From NCBI GenBank assembly GCA_038503035.1, contig JAVSML010024257.1:496001-560000 (forward strand): DNA of 64,000 bases, in the 5' to 3' direction. Position numbers and translations under genes: made by a program. Below are positions 43,740 through 54,296 of this stretch, one piece after another; positions within the stretch are counted from its first letter, which is position 1; every line of letters begins with the position of its first letter. Source of the DNA: Crocodylus rhombifer. Taxonomy: Eukaryota > Chordata > Crocodylia > Crocodylidae. The notes under the pieces are model-generated. The model worked only from the letters and a program-made list of their open reading frames with translations, did no database searches and was not told the origin of the DNA.

Positions 43740-46586
43740 TATGCAGCACATGGAACTCCATCAGAGCTCTTCAGGACAGCAACAACCTGATCATCTTCCC
43801 CCAGTAGAAAAAGATTTACTTCAGCTATCTTCTTGATTCGTCCCATAACAAACTATTTTAATATCTAAAGCAGTGGCAGCATTTTTTCCCTAGGGTTGGG
43901 AGTATACGAGGTATATGACCCCCAAAGTGTTATGAACTATTGCAGGCCTTGGCTTTATTATGATATTTAGGATATATATGGACAAAACACTTACATTGCT
44001 ATAAAAGGGGAGGAAGGGGTTTTACCAGAACAGCTGAATCTGGAGTAACCATTTCATCTGCTCACTTCTAATGCTCAGTTAAGCAAAGCTGAACAGCAGT
44101 CATTTTTCTCCTTTATGATATTGGAATTGTACATTTGCCCCAACTTTATGTTAACAATTGGTTGCTGTTCAATGGCCTTCCCAGAAAAGAGAAATTATTC
44201 CTTTACCTCTCTGCACCAACTTGAAAACTTCTAGAGCAGATCAATAGTAGTACCATTTCATCACATATATTGAGGTAAATAAGGTTGGGTATGGCTGGAG
44301 CAGGTCTGACACCTACATTACTTGATATGGGTATCAAGGAGGTACATGCCTAGTCTTAAGAGATATGCCTGTACTGTGGCAGGTAAGAAGATGTCCAAGC
44401 TGAACAATTCCCAGGCATATCCTATCCATCCACTCCTGTTTTCATATGCTCCAAACCTAGAAATCCATGTGTGAAGCCACTCAGGTTGTTCTCAGGGGCC
44501 TGTCTCAAGTATGCTGGAGACTCAAGTGTCAAGAGTAGCTGAAAAAGGATTCCTCATAGCAGTTTCACTACCCTATTTGTGGTCTTGGAATATACCAGTG
44601 GAGTGGATAGCAGGGGAGTGTTTAGGAAAGCCTCAGCCACAACACACTGGTGCCATGGTTCAGACATAGCCAATGTCTTCAGCACTTCTCTGCACTGGCA
44701 GAGATGACATCTCTCAGACAAACCTGAGGTTGTTAATGATCTTGTGACACATTTTGTACTAACAGGAACTGGCAGAACTCAAGGGGATTGCTCTTCCTCG
44801 TAAGTGTATTCAGGTGTGGGTCCTAAATTACATATGGATAATTAAATTACACCAACCAAAATCCTCATTGATTTAAACTCAGGAAAGTGTTCTTTCTTTT
44901 GTGTTGACTTTAAAAACAAGTCTTATTCTGCCTCAGAGGTGGCTGCATTTCAGTGACAGGCATTTTGTTCTGGGGTTTCTGATATATAACTAAGAATATT
45001 TATAAATGCCAGCTAGTATTAAAATAGCATGATGGCTCAAATATAGGATTGGTCTGATGAACACATGTCAGCATCTATCAACTCCCATTTACTTAGAGCC
45101 AGTATTTGTGCTGTGTTTTAAAAACTTCATAAATCAGCTTTATTATAAATGAAGTACAGGCTCAGTGCTGCCTATCAATTATTATGATATTAGCCAAATG
45201 CTTTCCTTCATGGATAACAATTCTACTAGTTGTGGGGGAAATAAGGTATGTGTGTAATTTTTAAACATTATTGAATACCTTCTTTCTGTTATGCTCTGTT
45301 CCACCCCATCAGACGTTTCTTTGAATTAATCATTGAAATAATTTCAACCATCTTAAACAGAAAAAAATATTTTTGTGAAGTCAACAGGTTTGCAAATCCT
45401 AGAAAACCAAAGAAGGATTTTGTACATATTAGAAAGTAACATTTAACAAGTTATTTTTTCCAACATTTAAAAAAAATGTTTTATAATTCATCCTAACCAC
45501 TAGCACTCTGGGAACCATTGCCCAAACACCAGATAGATACAGGGGACCACATTTTATCCTCAGATATGCATCTGCAGTTCCAGTGGACTACAATGGGATT
45601 TGTGGTGCCCTTATCTCTAGTTCAGCAAAGACAGAACCTTTTGTACTATCTCCAGAACAGATCTTTCTCTTTTCCTTCTCATTTTTTCCTTGGATTATGC
45701 AAATGGTAGAGTATGTAAAAGCAGTACACCTAATCCTATACCAGGTTAGAATTTAGTTCAGTAAATTTACAATAAATACAGGATTATTGTTTAACAGTAT
45801 TGGGTCAAGCCAAATTACTGCATTAATTACTGATATGTGTCTTTTTATGGAGGTCAGGTTATGGATGATCTGTTATTTATTGCTTTTAACAGCTGGAGAG
45901 ACAGGTAAAAACCAGGATGGGATGAAGCTGTTATCAGAGTAGGGGGGGAAATTAAGGGCTATACGAAAAATAATATTGATTGACTGTGTTGGTAATTACA
46001 GTAAAGCATTGTCCTTCAATTAAATAATTCTTCTCTCAGTTGTGCATATTGTTTTCAGCTGTCAGCATCAGGCAGTTCCTCAAACTCTTGGGAGCTTTTT
46101 CTTTTCCTTTAGGGTGATAATCAGCTTGCTTTTGTCCTCCCAAGAGTCAATAGATATGTGCATATTTCCATTTCTTGTAATGACATTCATTCACAGATAG
46201 TATAACTAGTAAGAATGTCAGGTTGGGAAAGCTCTTTACTAATCTGAATATTCTATTAATTTCCATCCTTTCTACTTCATAGTGTTTTAAAGTTTTTATG
46301 GTTCATAAGTAATGGCATTGGGGTTGACATTCCAGAGCAGTGTGTTTATAAAAGAATAAGTACTGACTCTATTAATGGATTCTTTTAGTTCATCTGAAAC
46401 GTTTTAAAAGCTCTACATAGAGTTCACATAATAGTTTTCCAGCAAAGGTTTCCTTCTCTTTCCCATTATGCTTCCTAGCTCCTTTCCCCATTACCAAATT
46501 GACCTTTACCAGTAGAAAAAAGAACATCTCCAAAATGGCCTTCCTTAAGTTTTTATTAAAATGACCATTACACGCTTCATATATGT
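43740..46586. other. AT-rich unique-looking DNA
   Basis: About 2.8 kb without recognisable exon or RNA gene. Near 45545-45612, 'tcctcagatatgcatctgc' and 'agttccagtggactacaat' resemble an old palindromic archosaur repeat. Confidence 0.35.
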
Positions 46587-48200
46587 TATAGATTTCATAG
46601 ATATTAGGGCTGGAAGGGACCTTGGAAGATCATCGAGTCCAGCTCCCTGCCCCAGGGGCAGGAAGTCAGTTGGGGTCATAGGATCCCAACAATAAAAACA
46701 TCCAGGTTTCTCTTGAAGGCATTCAAAGTGGGTGCTTGAACCACCTCTGGTGGCAGGCTATTCCAGACCTTGGGGGCTCAGACAGTAAAGAAGTTCTTCC
46801 TTATGTCCAGCCTGAAATGGTCATACAGGAATTTATAACCATTCAACCTTGTCATCCCTTGGGGCGCTCTGGTGAACAAACGTTCCCCCGGATACTGGTG
46901 AACATCCCTGATAAACTTATAGGTGGCCATCAGATCGTCCCTGAGCCTACGCTTTTCCAGGCTGAAGAATCCCATAGCTCTCAGCCTCTCGTCATAAGGT
47001 CTGTTTTTCTGACCTCTGATCATGCGACTGGCTCTCTCTGGACTCTCTCAAGCTTCTCCACATCCTTTTTGAATTGTGTAGCCCAAAACCGGATGCAGTA
47101 CTCCAGCTGCGGCTTCATCAAGGCCAAGTAGAATGGGAGAATGACGTCCTGGGATTTGCTTGAGAAGCATCTATGGATGCAAGCCAGGGTTTTACTTGCT
47201 TTACTAGCTACAGCATCACGTTGAAGGCTCATGTTCATCCTGTGGTCAGTCCTGACCCCTAACTCCCTCTCATCTGTAGTGCTAGTCAGCGTAGCACTGC
47301 TGAGCCTATAAGGATGCTGCAGGTTTTTCTTCCCAAGGTGGAGAACCTTGCGTTTTTCGATGTTAAATGTCATCAGGTTCTCATCCACCCATTTCCTGAG
47401 CCTGTCAAGGTCAGCCTGGATTACCCCCCTGTCCTCAGGTGTGGATGCTTTACCCCAAAGGTTAGTATTATCGGCGAACTTGGCCAGTCAACTTCTGACT
47501 CCAATGTCCACATCATTAATGCAGATGTTGAATAGTATAGGCCCAAGGTCAGATCCTTGGGGGACCCCACTGGTCACAGGGCACCACGACGATTGACTTC
47601 CGTCAACTACCACCTTCCGGGTCCTACCAGGGAGCCAATTTCCCAGCCAGCAGATCATGGTGGACCCGAGGCCACAGTTGGCCAGTTTTGCCAAGAGGTG
47701 ATCATGGGATACCAGACTGAAGGCTTTTTTAGGGCCTCACCAACAAGTCTCCTCAGCTTGTCAAAGTCAGCTCTCCTGAAGTCGAGGACCTCTGTACTGC
47801 TGACTGACTTGATAGCTTTTTGGCGGATGGTGAAGGTGATCAGCTCATGGTCGCTCTCACCTTTGATCATTAGGTCACTTATTAGGTCATTCCCGGTTGC
47901 CAGTACCAGGTCAGGCAGTGCTTTGCCTTTCATTGGCCCATAGACTTCTTGAGTCAGGAAGCTTGTGACCATTCGGATTTGGCTGAGCGCTCTTCCCACA
48001 AGATGTCCGGGTAGTTGAAGTCTCCCATGACAACCATGGACCGGGAGCATGCAGCCTCAGCCAATTCCCTAGCAAACTCCTGGTCAATATCTTGATTCTG
48101 GGAGGGAGGTCTGTAATAGACTCCCACCATTGTATCCCCTGTGCTGTGTTCCCCACAGATTTTAACCCAGAGGGTCTCTAGTCAACCACCCTGGGTGCTG
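46587..48200 (-). mobile_element. CR1 LINE copy F, internally deleted
   Basis: The tail is at 46587-46610 ('gatttcatagatattagggc' on +). Reading on the minus strand, endonuclease C-terminus ([41 protein letters not shown]) runs directly into the RT motif HDHLLAKL at about 47728, so the linker and RT N-terminus are missing. The RT continues with [16 protein letters not shown]; a TGA stop is at 47488-47490, and the catalytic box is FADN at 47467-47478, with the second Asp replaced. It belongs to the 3'-end group of C and D. Confidence 0.92.
46778..48156 (-). pseudogene. CR1-F ORF2 remnants
   Basis: Five overlapping open segments are visible (48156-47911, 48050-47655, 47694-47488, 47388-47020, 47023-46778). 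They cover the end of the endonuclease, the RT palm from the LDF-distal side, the KVLHLGKKNLQHPYRL region and the C-terminal domain (MIRGQKNRPYDERLRAMGFFSLEKRRLRDDL). The FADN active site, the stop at 47488 and the deletion near 47728 make it non-functional. Confidence 0.9.
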
Positions 48201-48557
48201 ATATCAGCTTATAGGCTGACATGTTGGGGTCATGTAGCTACAATGGTCCAGGAAAAATGTGAGAATGCAATGATTTTTGCTTTATGAGGGGTACAGTGGC
48301 ACCTAAGATGGTATCTTGTCTATCAAGCAGTATTTTGTCTATGTCCCTCCCCAAAAGTTATCATCCACAAAAATCCTACCCTCTCTGTTCTATTTTTCAA
48401 GCTTAACTTAAAACAACTAGGAAAACCCAAATGGGAATAGGAAAATAGTTGCTAGCATCAGTATCACTTTATCCTCTAGTCTCTGGAACTGCCAAAATGA
48501 AATTTATACTAATATACTATTCTTAGGGCACATGTGGAAGTCAACATCAACATCTCT
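48201..48557. other. Short spacer
   Basis: AT-rich; nothing recognised. Confidence 0.35.
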
Positions 48558-49675
48558 CAGCACCCTAGGGTTGCTGTATTTCCAGTTCCCACAAATAGGA
48601 CGCCTGTCACGGAGACACCTCCCTTCCAACCCACAGCCCCTTGGCCCTGCCAGCTCCCCTCACTCTCAACCTACAGCCCTCCATCCCTGCTGCTGCTCCT
48701 TACTCCTGGCCTGCAGATCCCTGGCCCTCACTCCCAACCCATAGTCCCCACCCCCCCAGGCCAAGCTGGTGCCCCTAACACCTAACCTGTAGCCCCTTGG
48801 TGCTACAGTTCCCTGCTCTCATGGCCCTCCCACCCCTCCAGTGCCCCTCATCCCCCCAGCCCTGCTAGTGTCCCTAACTCCTGATCCATAGCCCCACTAC
48901 CCCCCCAGCCCTGTCCAAGGGCGCCTCCAGCTGCCCCCATCCTGACTGGACTAGAATGAGGCAGCTTCAGCAGCTCTGGCTCTTGCGGGTGGCAGTGGAG
49001 CGAGTCCAGCCCTGGCATGGACTGGAGGGAAAAGGAGAGGATGCCTGTAGCAGCCCCCCCCCCCCCCCCCCAGGCTGGGGCTCCTGCACTGCACCAGGTG
49101 GTCTGGCCATGCCTCTCCCAGGCAGCATCTCCCAGGTGCCCTGCCCCTGCAAGCATGGGCACTGGCCCAAATGCCACTAGCCCGGCCATGTATTTCCCTG
49201 CTTCCCCCAAAGAGGCCCCTTCCCCTTCCCTCACTGAAGGAGCAGGTGCTTTCCCCTTGCCCTTGTGCCCTGCTGCAGCCCTTGCACCGAGACACCAACA
49301 TCCAGCACCAGCAGGCACCTGCCCCCCTTATGCATCCATCTGCTCAACCTCCCCCCTATTCACAGTCCCCAAGCCCTGGCCCTCCAACACCTGCTGCCTC
49401 CAACCCCTGCTGCCCATGGACTTACCTGAGTCCAGCTGCCAGGGCTGCTCTCACCCCTCTGCCTGGCTGCATGTCAGCCATATATATGTGCATGCATGCA
49501 CAGAGACACATGGTGCCCCCTGCCTCCAATCACCCTCCCCCGCTCCCACTAGGGCAGTAAAGCAAAATCCTTGACATTTGTTCAGATTTCAAAAAACTGC
49601 CCAGATGGAAATTGGAGGATCCAAAAGGAGGGCATGTCCAGGAAAACCCAGACATATGGTAACCCTACAGCCCAC
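48558..49675 (-). mobile_element. hAT-like element A, copy 2, inverted relative to copy 1
   Basis: The body is 48566-49667. On the minus strand its ends match copy 1: the right end on + reads 'catatggtaaccctacag' with 'catgtccaggaaaaccc' inside it, and the left end reads 'tagggttgctgtatttcc'. Flanks 'cagcaccc' and 'cagcccac' agree at 6 of 8 bases. The interior holds a reversed form of the copy 1 minisatellite and a C18 run (49054-49071). Open frames here are low-complexity; there is no transposase. Confidence 0.78.
49054..49071 (+). repeat. Poly-C run, 18 bases
   Basis: Eighteen consecutive C; the length is liable to assembly or sequencing error. Confidence 0.9.
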
Positions 49676-50449
49676 AGCTTGCTGAAGTCTCCAGATGCTG
49701 AATACATACCAGGGAGAGGTGCTACTGAAGGAGCAGCAAATATTAGACATAACTTTTCTTCTAACAGAAATTGCAGCGTAACATCAAAATGGGTCAGTTT
49801 TTGGCTAGTGTTATAGATGAGAGATATGTCATTAGCCACTAGGAGGTTTTTCTGAGAATGCTCATTGGTAACTGAAAATTGACTTCTACCCACAAAACAA
49901 CTGAGTCACTTCTCTCCTTCAAAATTAATACCTCATAGGCAGTAGAAAGGAAGCAAAAAGTACAGTAGGGGATCTACTGCACCATCCTTTGTTAACCTGG
50001 GTAAGTGTTTATAATAATTCAGGAAAATGCAAACTTGGAAGCTCAGGAAGATATGACAAAAAAAAATATCTATTTTATAAAGGAACTAACCAAAGGATTC
50101 TCTTGGTCTGTATTTGACTTTGGTTTTGTACAGTGAATGCAATATTTTATTTGGCCACTTTGGCCAATAATAATGTTTTGCTTTAAGTCTAGATTCCAAA
50201 TTTTAGGAGGGTAAATTCTAGTATATATGACATTAGGCAGAATGAAAATTCATCTCTGTTAAAAACATTTTGGAAGGTGCTATTTTTTTTTCTTATATTT
50301 TAAATTTACGGCTAGGTTTCCAAAAGTAAATGATAATGTTGGGTTCCTTCAAATTTGGGTGCATAAATTTGGGAGTTCTTAAGGTGGTAATTTTTTAGGA
50401 GCTGTTGAAAAGAAGGCATTGAAATGCATCTATCACTTCTGTCACCTAA
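49676..50449. other. AT-rich spacer
   Basis: Nothing recognised. Confidence 0.35.
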
Positions 50450-51900
50450 GTCATTAGCAGGGATCTGGGTTTTCCATTTCCCATGAGAAAATGGAGAAAA
50501 ATCTGGATTTCCCTTTTACCTGAGAAAAAAAGTGGAGTTCTCATTTTAAGAGACAAACACAGATTTTGCAGTTTTGCAAAGAGCTCTCTGCAGGCTGGGG
50601 GGAAGTAGAAGGAGGGTGGTCAGACAGGGGACACCATGGAGAGTAGGCAGCCTGGACAGCAGCTCCTGCACGTAAGTCTGTGGGGATCAGGGGAGATTGA
50701 GGCCTCCATAGGGAGGGAGGGAGGTGGGCAAGGCTGGGGGTAGGGCTGCCCTGCTGGGTGGTATCTAGTGTTTGAGACCTGGGACCATAATGCACAGCCA
50801 CAGAGCCCCAGTGGGGAGTGGGACAGGGCCATGGGCAGGAGGAATGGGGTTAGCTTCCTGCATATGTTTCGGCGGGGGACCTTTGCCCCCCAGATCTGTG
50901 CATGGGGTAGGGGTGGGGACAGGCTGCCCAGTGCAGGCTTGGGCTCCCCACCCTGGTGCCCTCCTCCAGGGCCTCCACAGCTCAGTGGGTGGGACCCAGC
51001 ATGGCAGACCAGAGCAGGCCTGGGCAGGGAAGCTTCTTACCACTGCAGTCCCCATGCTGCCCTGGGAGTGTCCTCTGCCCACCCCGCAACAGCAGGGGCA
51101 GTGGCACAGGGTTGTACCCCTTGCTGCTCTGGGGTGGGCAGGAGACATCTTGCCAGTGCAGTGCAGAGCTTGCAGCAGCAAGGACCTTCCTTGCCCAGCC
51201 CCGCTCTACCCTGCTGCAATGGGTCCTGTCTGCTGGGCTGTGGAGGCTCTGGGGGAAGGCAGCAGGGTGAGGAGGCCCAAGCCCTCAGCAGGCACCCTAC
51301 ACCTGCCTCTGCCCCCACGCCATGCACAGATCTGGGGGGCACAGGTTCCCCTGCCTGCAGCAGGTAGCCCATAGCTGCCCACCCCCCATGGGCTCTGCTC
51401 TGGCTGTGCCACCCGTGGGGGAGGGGGAGCTGAGCTCCACACTGTTCCATTGCGGCAGCTGCTGCCCAGAGGCCTGAGGACCCGGCTAGGGGCCTCCCCT
51501 GGCCGTGCTGAGGGGGCAGGGGATTGTGGGTAGGGGGTGAAGGGTACCAGCAGGGCTCGGGGGGCTGTAAGGGAGTAAGGGGGCTGTACCTGTGTCTTGA
51601 TGAGTGGAGAAGGCAGGGGAAGCTCTAATGTGCCAAGTTAAAAATCTCAAAATCAAATACCAAAATGTATGGGTATTTAGAATTAATTTTATTATAGGGA
51701 TTGAGGCACTGGTAGGCTTCCAGTTTGCTTTAAATTTGTAAATATATCACTAAAACATTGCATTTAGTTGATACTTACATATATAGTAGTGTTTCATTTT
51801 AATTGTGGATTTGGGGAGTTTTATCAGACAATTTGCGATTTTTAGCAGGGAATTTGTGATTTTTTTTTTATCAGAGAAAACCAGGATCCCTGATCATTAG
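50450..51900. mobile_element. hAT-like element B with clear TIR and 8-bp target duplication
   Basis: The body is 50458-51892 (1435 bp). Ends are 'cagggatctgggttttcc' and 'gaaaaccaggatccctg' as inverted repeats. Flanks are 'gtcattag' (50450-50457) and 'atcattag' (51893-51900), 7 of 8 identical. Subterminal parts are AT-rich with 'gagaaaa' and 'tttttatcagag' motifs; the centre (50580-51600) is GC-rich with frames of up to 200 codons that have no transposase motif. Its non-autonomous nature is inferred. Confidence 0.85.
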
Positions 51901-52364
51901 TCACCTTTGTCCATTAGACTTCTGCCTTGCAGATAACAATATTATGAGCTTTTACATGAAGGGCTTTTACATGTTATATATACAGTTAAAGTTTGGCTTA
52001 TAAAAACTCAGTGCCATGCAGTTACCTGAGCAGTTATTTGAGTTGGCTTTCTATGGGCTACCTCCTAAACTGGAAGCAGGGCAACCATGTTAGTACGGTT
52101 TTGCACCCTGGACAGCTAACTCCATCTCTCAGCTCTGCATAAAGGTTACTATATCACTTCTTATTCAGGAGGTAATGCACAATGCTGCCTGGCACCAGAG
52201 AAACTACAGAGAGATTTGATTGGTTGACCTTATCCTGTATCCCATGCTGTGGCCCACTGTAAGCTGTGGATCACTTTTGAGAATTTTTGATTTAGTTCAT
52301 GATAGGGGCACTACATTGCTGCACCAGAAAGGACCCTTTAAGCATTTTTACACATGCTCAGGGA
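51901..52364. other. Spacer
   Basis: Nothing recognised. Confidence 0.35.
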
Positions 52365-52522
52365 CATAAGTGACTGGTGCCTCCTGAATCTGGGGCACCT
52401 GCAGAAACTGCCTGTCTGGGGGCACGAGCCCTGCTGACAGCATTGGTGTCAGCCATTGGGGGGCACTGTCCCCATCAGGGGGGGCATGTGCACTCTCATG
52501 CACCTCCTACCAGTCGCCTCTG
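52365..52522. mobile_element. hAT-like fragment related to 20189-20433
   Basis: The left end 'cataagtgactggtgcc' and the right end 'taccagtcgcctctg' resemble the termini of the 20189 element. No target duplication is evident. Confidence 0.45.
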
Positions 52523-52539
52523 GGAGGCGTAGTTGGGAA

Positions 52540-52800
52540 GGGGGTGCTTAATTAGCAAGCGCTTTTAATTAAAAGCACCCGAGTATTACATGTATCACTG
52601 TCTCCCGCACTGAAAAATGGAGATGGGGTTCTTTGAACTAAAGCTCATTGAACAAGCTTGAGTTTAAACACCCCGCTGCCATTTATCAACACAGGGATGC
52701 TAATACACATGATACCAGAGTCTTCTGGAGCATGTTTGTTTCTGTGCTCCAGCAGACTCAATTAGTTGAGTCTGCTCTGACATGTTGGATTTGCAGGATG
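52540..52800. mobile_element. Relative of the 21380-21680 element
   Basis: The quasi-hairpin 'gggtgcttaatt' ... 'aattaaaagcaccc' (52542-52580) parallels the perfect hairpin at 21414-21455. It also shares 'actaaagctcattgaacaag', 'gagcatgtt' and 'tctgacatgttgga' phrases. A dispersed non-autonomous family is likely. Confidence 0.5.
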
Positions 52801-53749
52801 TTGGAGCCAGCTCCCTGCACATGTATAGATATCGCATTTCCTTTATCTAAATCTTGCTGGATACTGCACTGAATTCCAAGACTGCATGCATAATACAGCT
52901 CCATTTAAATTTAGTGCTAACTAAAATATATATTAATGCAATTTGTACAACTAATCTGACCCAAAGCATATTAAAAGGAGTTCTAACCTGCATGATGTTT
53001 AGACTGGTATTTTTCTCCATAGTTCTCACCATTGTACCAACAACGATACAGCTAGGTTGGTGATAGAAACAGTGGCAAACCTAACACAGACCCTGTACTA
53101 GCACTTTAAATTATGTTTCTCACAGCACGTCTTCATAATATGTCTGCTTTATTGGTCCAACCACAGCTAATCCTAGTAGAGCCAGTGAATATTATGATGA
53201 AAAGTATTAATTTATAAGGAAGAACCTATGTACCTGCCTAAGCAAAAAGGTGATTTCAATATATTTAACAAGGTTTGAAAACCCTTTTTTTTAGTTCGTG
53301 AAGAACAGAGCCAGTGCATTTCTTTTTTATTAATAGTTTCTATATTTGTTTCATGAATTCCAGTGGATTCTGCTACTCAAAACAAAAATGCTGCTGGGAA
53401 ACCAAAGCAATAGTGGTCCATAGGGGATGAAAATGGCTTACGGCCTGCATTAAATATAGTTTTCCTCTTCGGAGAAAACGTTAATTTGTTTTTTTCTTAT
53501 CTTTGAGAAAATAAGATCAGTTTACTGTAGCAGTTAAGGAAATATCTTGGTGCAACCTGACATTCTGAATATTATTAGCTTTCCTGACTATGAAATGAAG
53601 GCCATTCACCTTCCATCTTCCAGCATAAACACTGCTTCATACCAGCTTAGCCTGCAGACTTTTGTCAGGACTGAGTAAATGTTTTATCAGGACTTTAGCT
53701 GGCCCCAAAAATGAACAAATAATACAAGTGTGGGGATGTTTCAACCTTG
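52801..53749. other. AT-rich spacer
   Basis: Nothing recognised. Confidence 0.35.
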
Positions 53750-54296
53750 CTCTAACCCAGTGGTATCAAATGGGTGGCCCTCAGGCCAGATCCAGCCTGC
53801 AGAGCTGCTGTATGTAGTCCTCTGAGCTACCAGCGGGCAACCGAAAGTTGGGGTTAGGGACAGGTGGAGCAAACTGCTGCAGAAACCAGGGCTCTTGGGC
53901 CCCCATGGATTTGGTGATCAGTGGCAGGGGAGAGGGTGGGCCAAATAAAAGTTGATACAGACTCATTTGCCTGCGGCTGCTTAGCCTGTTGCCGCTACTG
54001 TGACAATTAGTCATTTGGCTTGCGCTTGCTGTACCTCCTTCACCACCGGCCCTTTGCTGCTCCATACCAGAGCCAGAATTGGAGACAGAGCTGGAACCAG
54101 AGCCACTGCTGCCCCATACTAGAGCCAGAGTAGCTGCCTCATGCCCCAAGTCGAAGCCAGAGCTGCCATGTGCCCCAGGCCATAGCTGGTGTTGCTTTTG
54201 CCATTGCTGCTACATGTCCTGGGCCTGAGCCAACCTGTGCCCACAAGAAGCACCTGGCTTAGGGCATGAGGTGAGTTTAATACCTCTGCTTTAACC
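53750..54296. mobile_element. hAT-like element C with 8-bp target duplication
   Basis: The body is 53758-54288 (531 bp). Ends are 'cagtggtatcaaatgggtgg' and 'tgagtttaatacctctg', imperfect inverted repeats of the hAT CAGTGGT(G/A)TCAAA type, followed inside by 'ggccagatccagcctgc'. Flanks 'ctctaacc' and 'ctttaacc' agree at 7 of 8. The interior is rich in 'gagccagag' repeats; no transposase. Confidence 0.85.

Noticed and set aside
46736..47131. 131-codon plus-strand frame
   Set aside because: Antisense of the CR1-F C-terminal region.
49017..49574. 185-codon frame on +
   Set aside because: Low-complexity Pro/Ala/Ser product of the GC-rich interior of hAT-like element A, starting next to a C18 run.
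50768..51374. Two overlapping frames of about 200 codons on +
   Set aside because: They lie in the GC-rich core of hAT-like element B; two phases are open at once and composition is Gly/Pro/Ala-rich, with no transposase motif.
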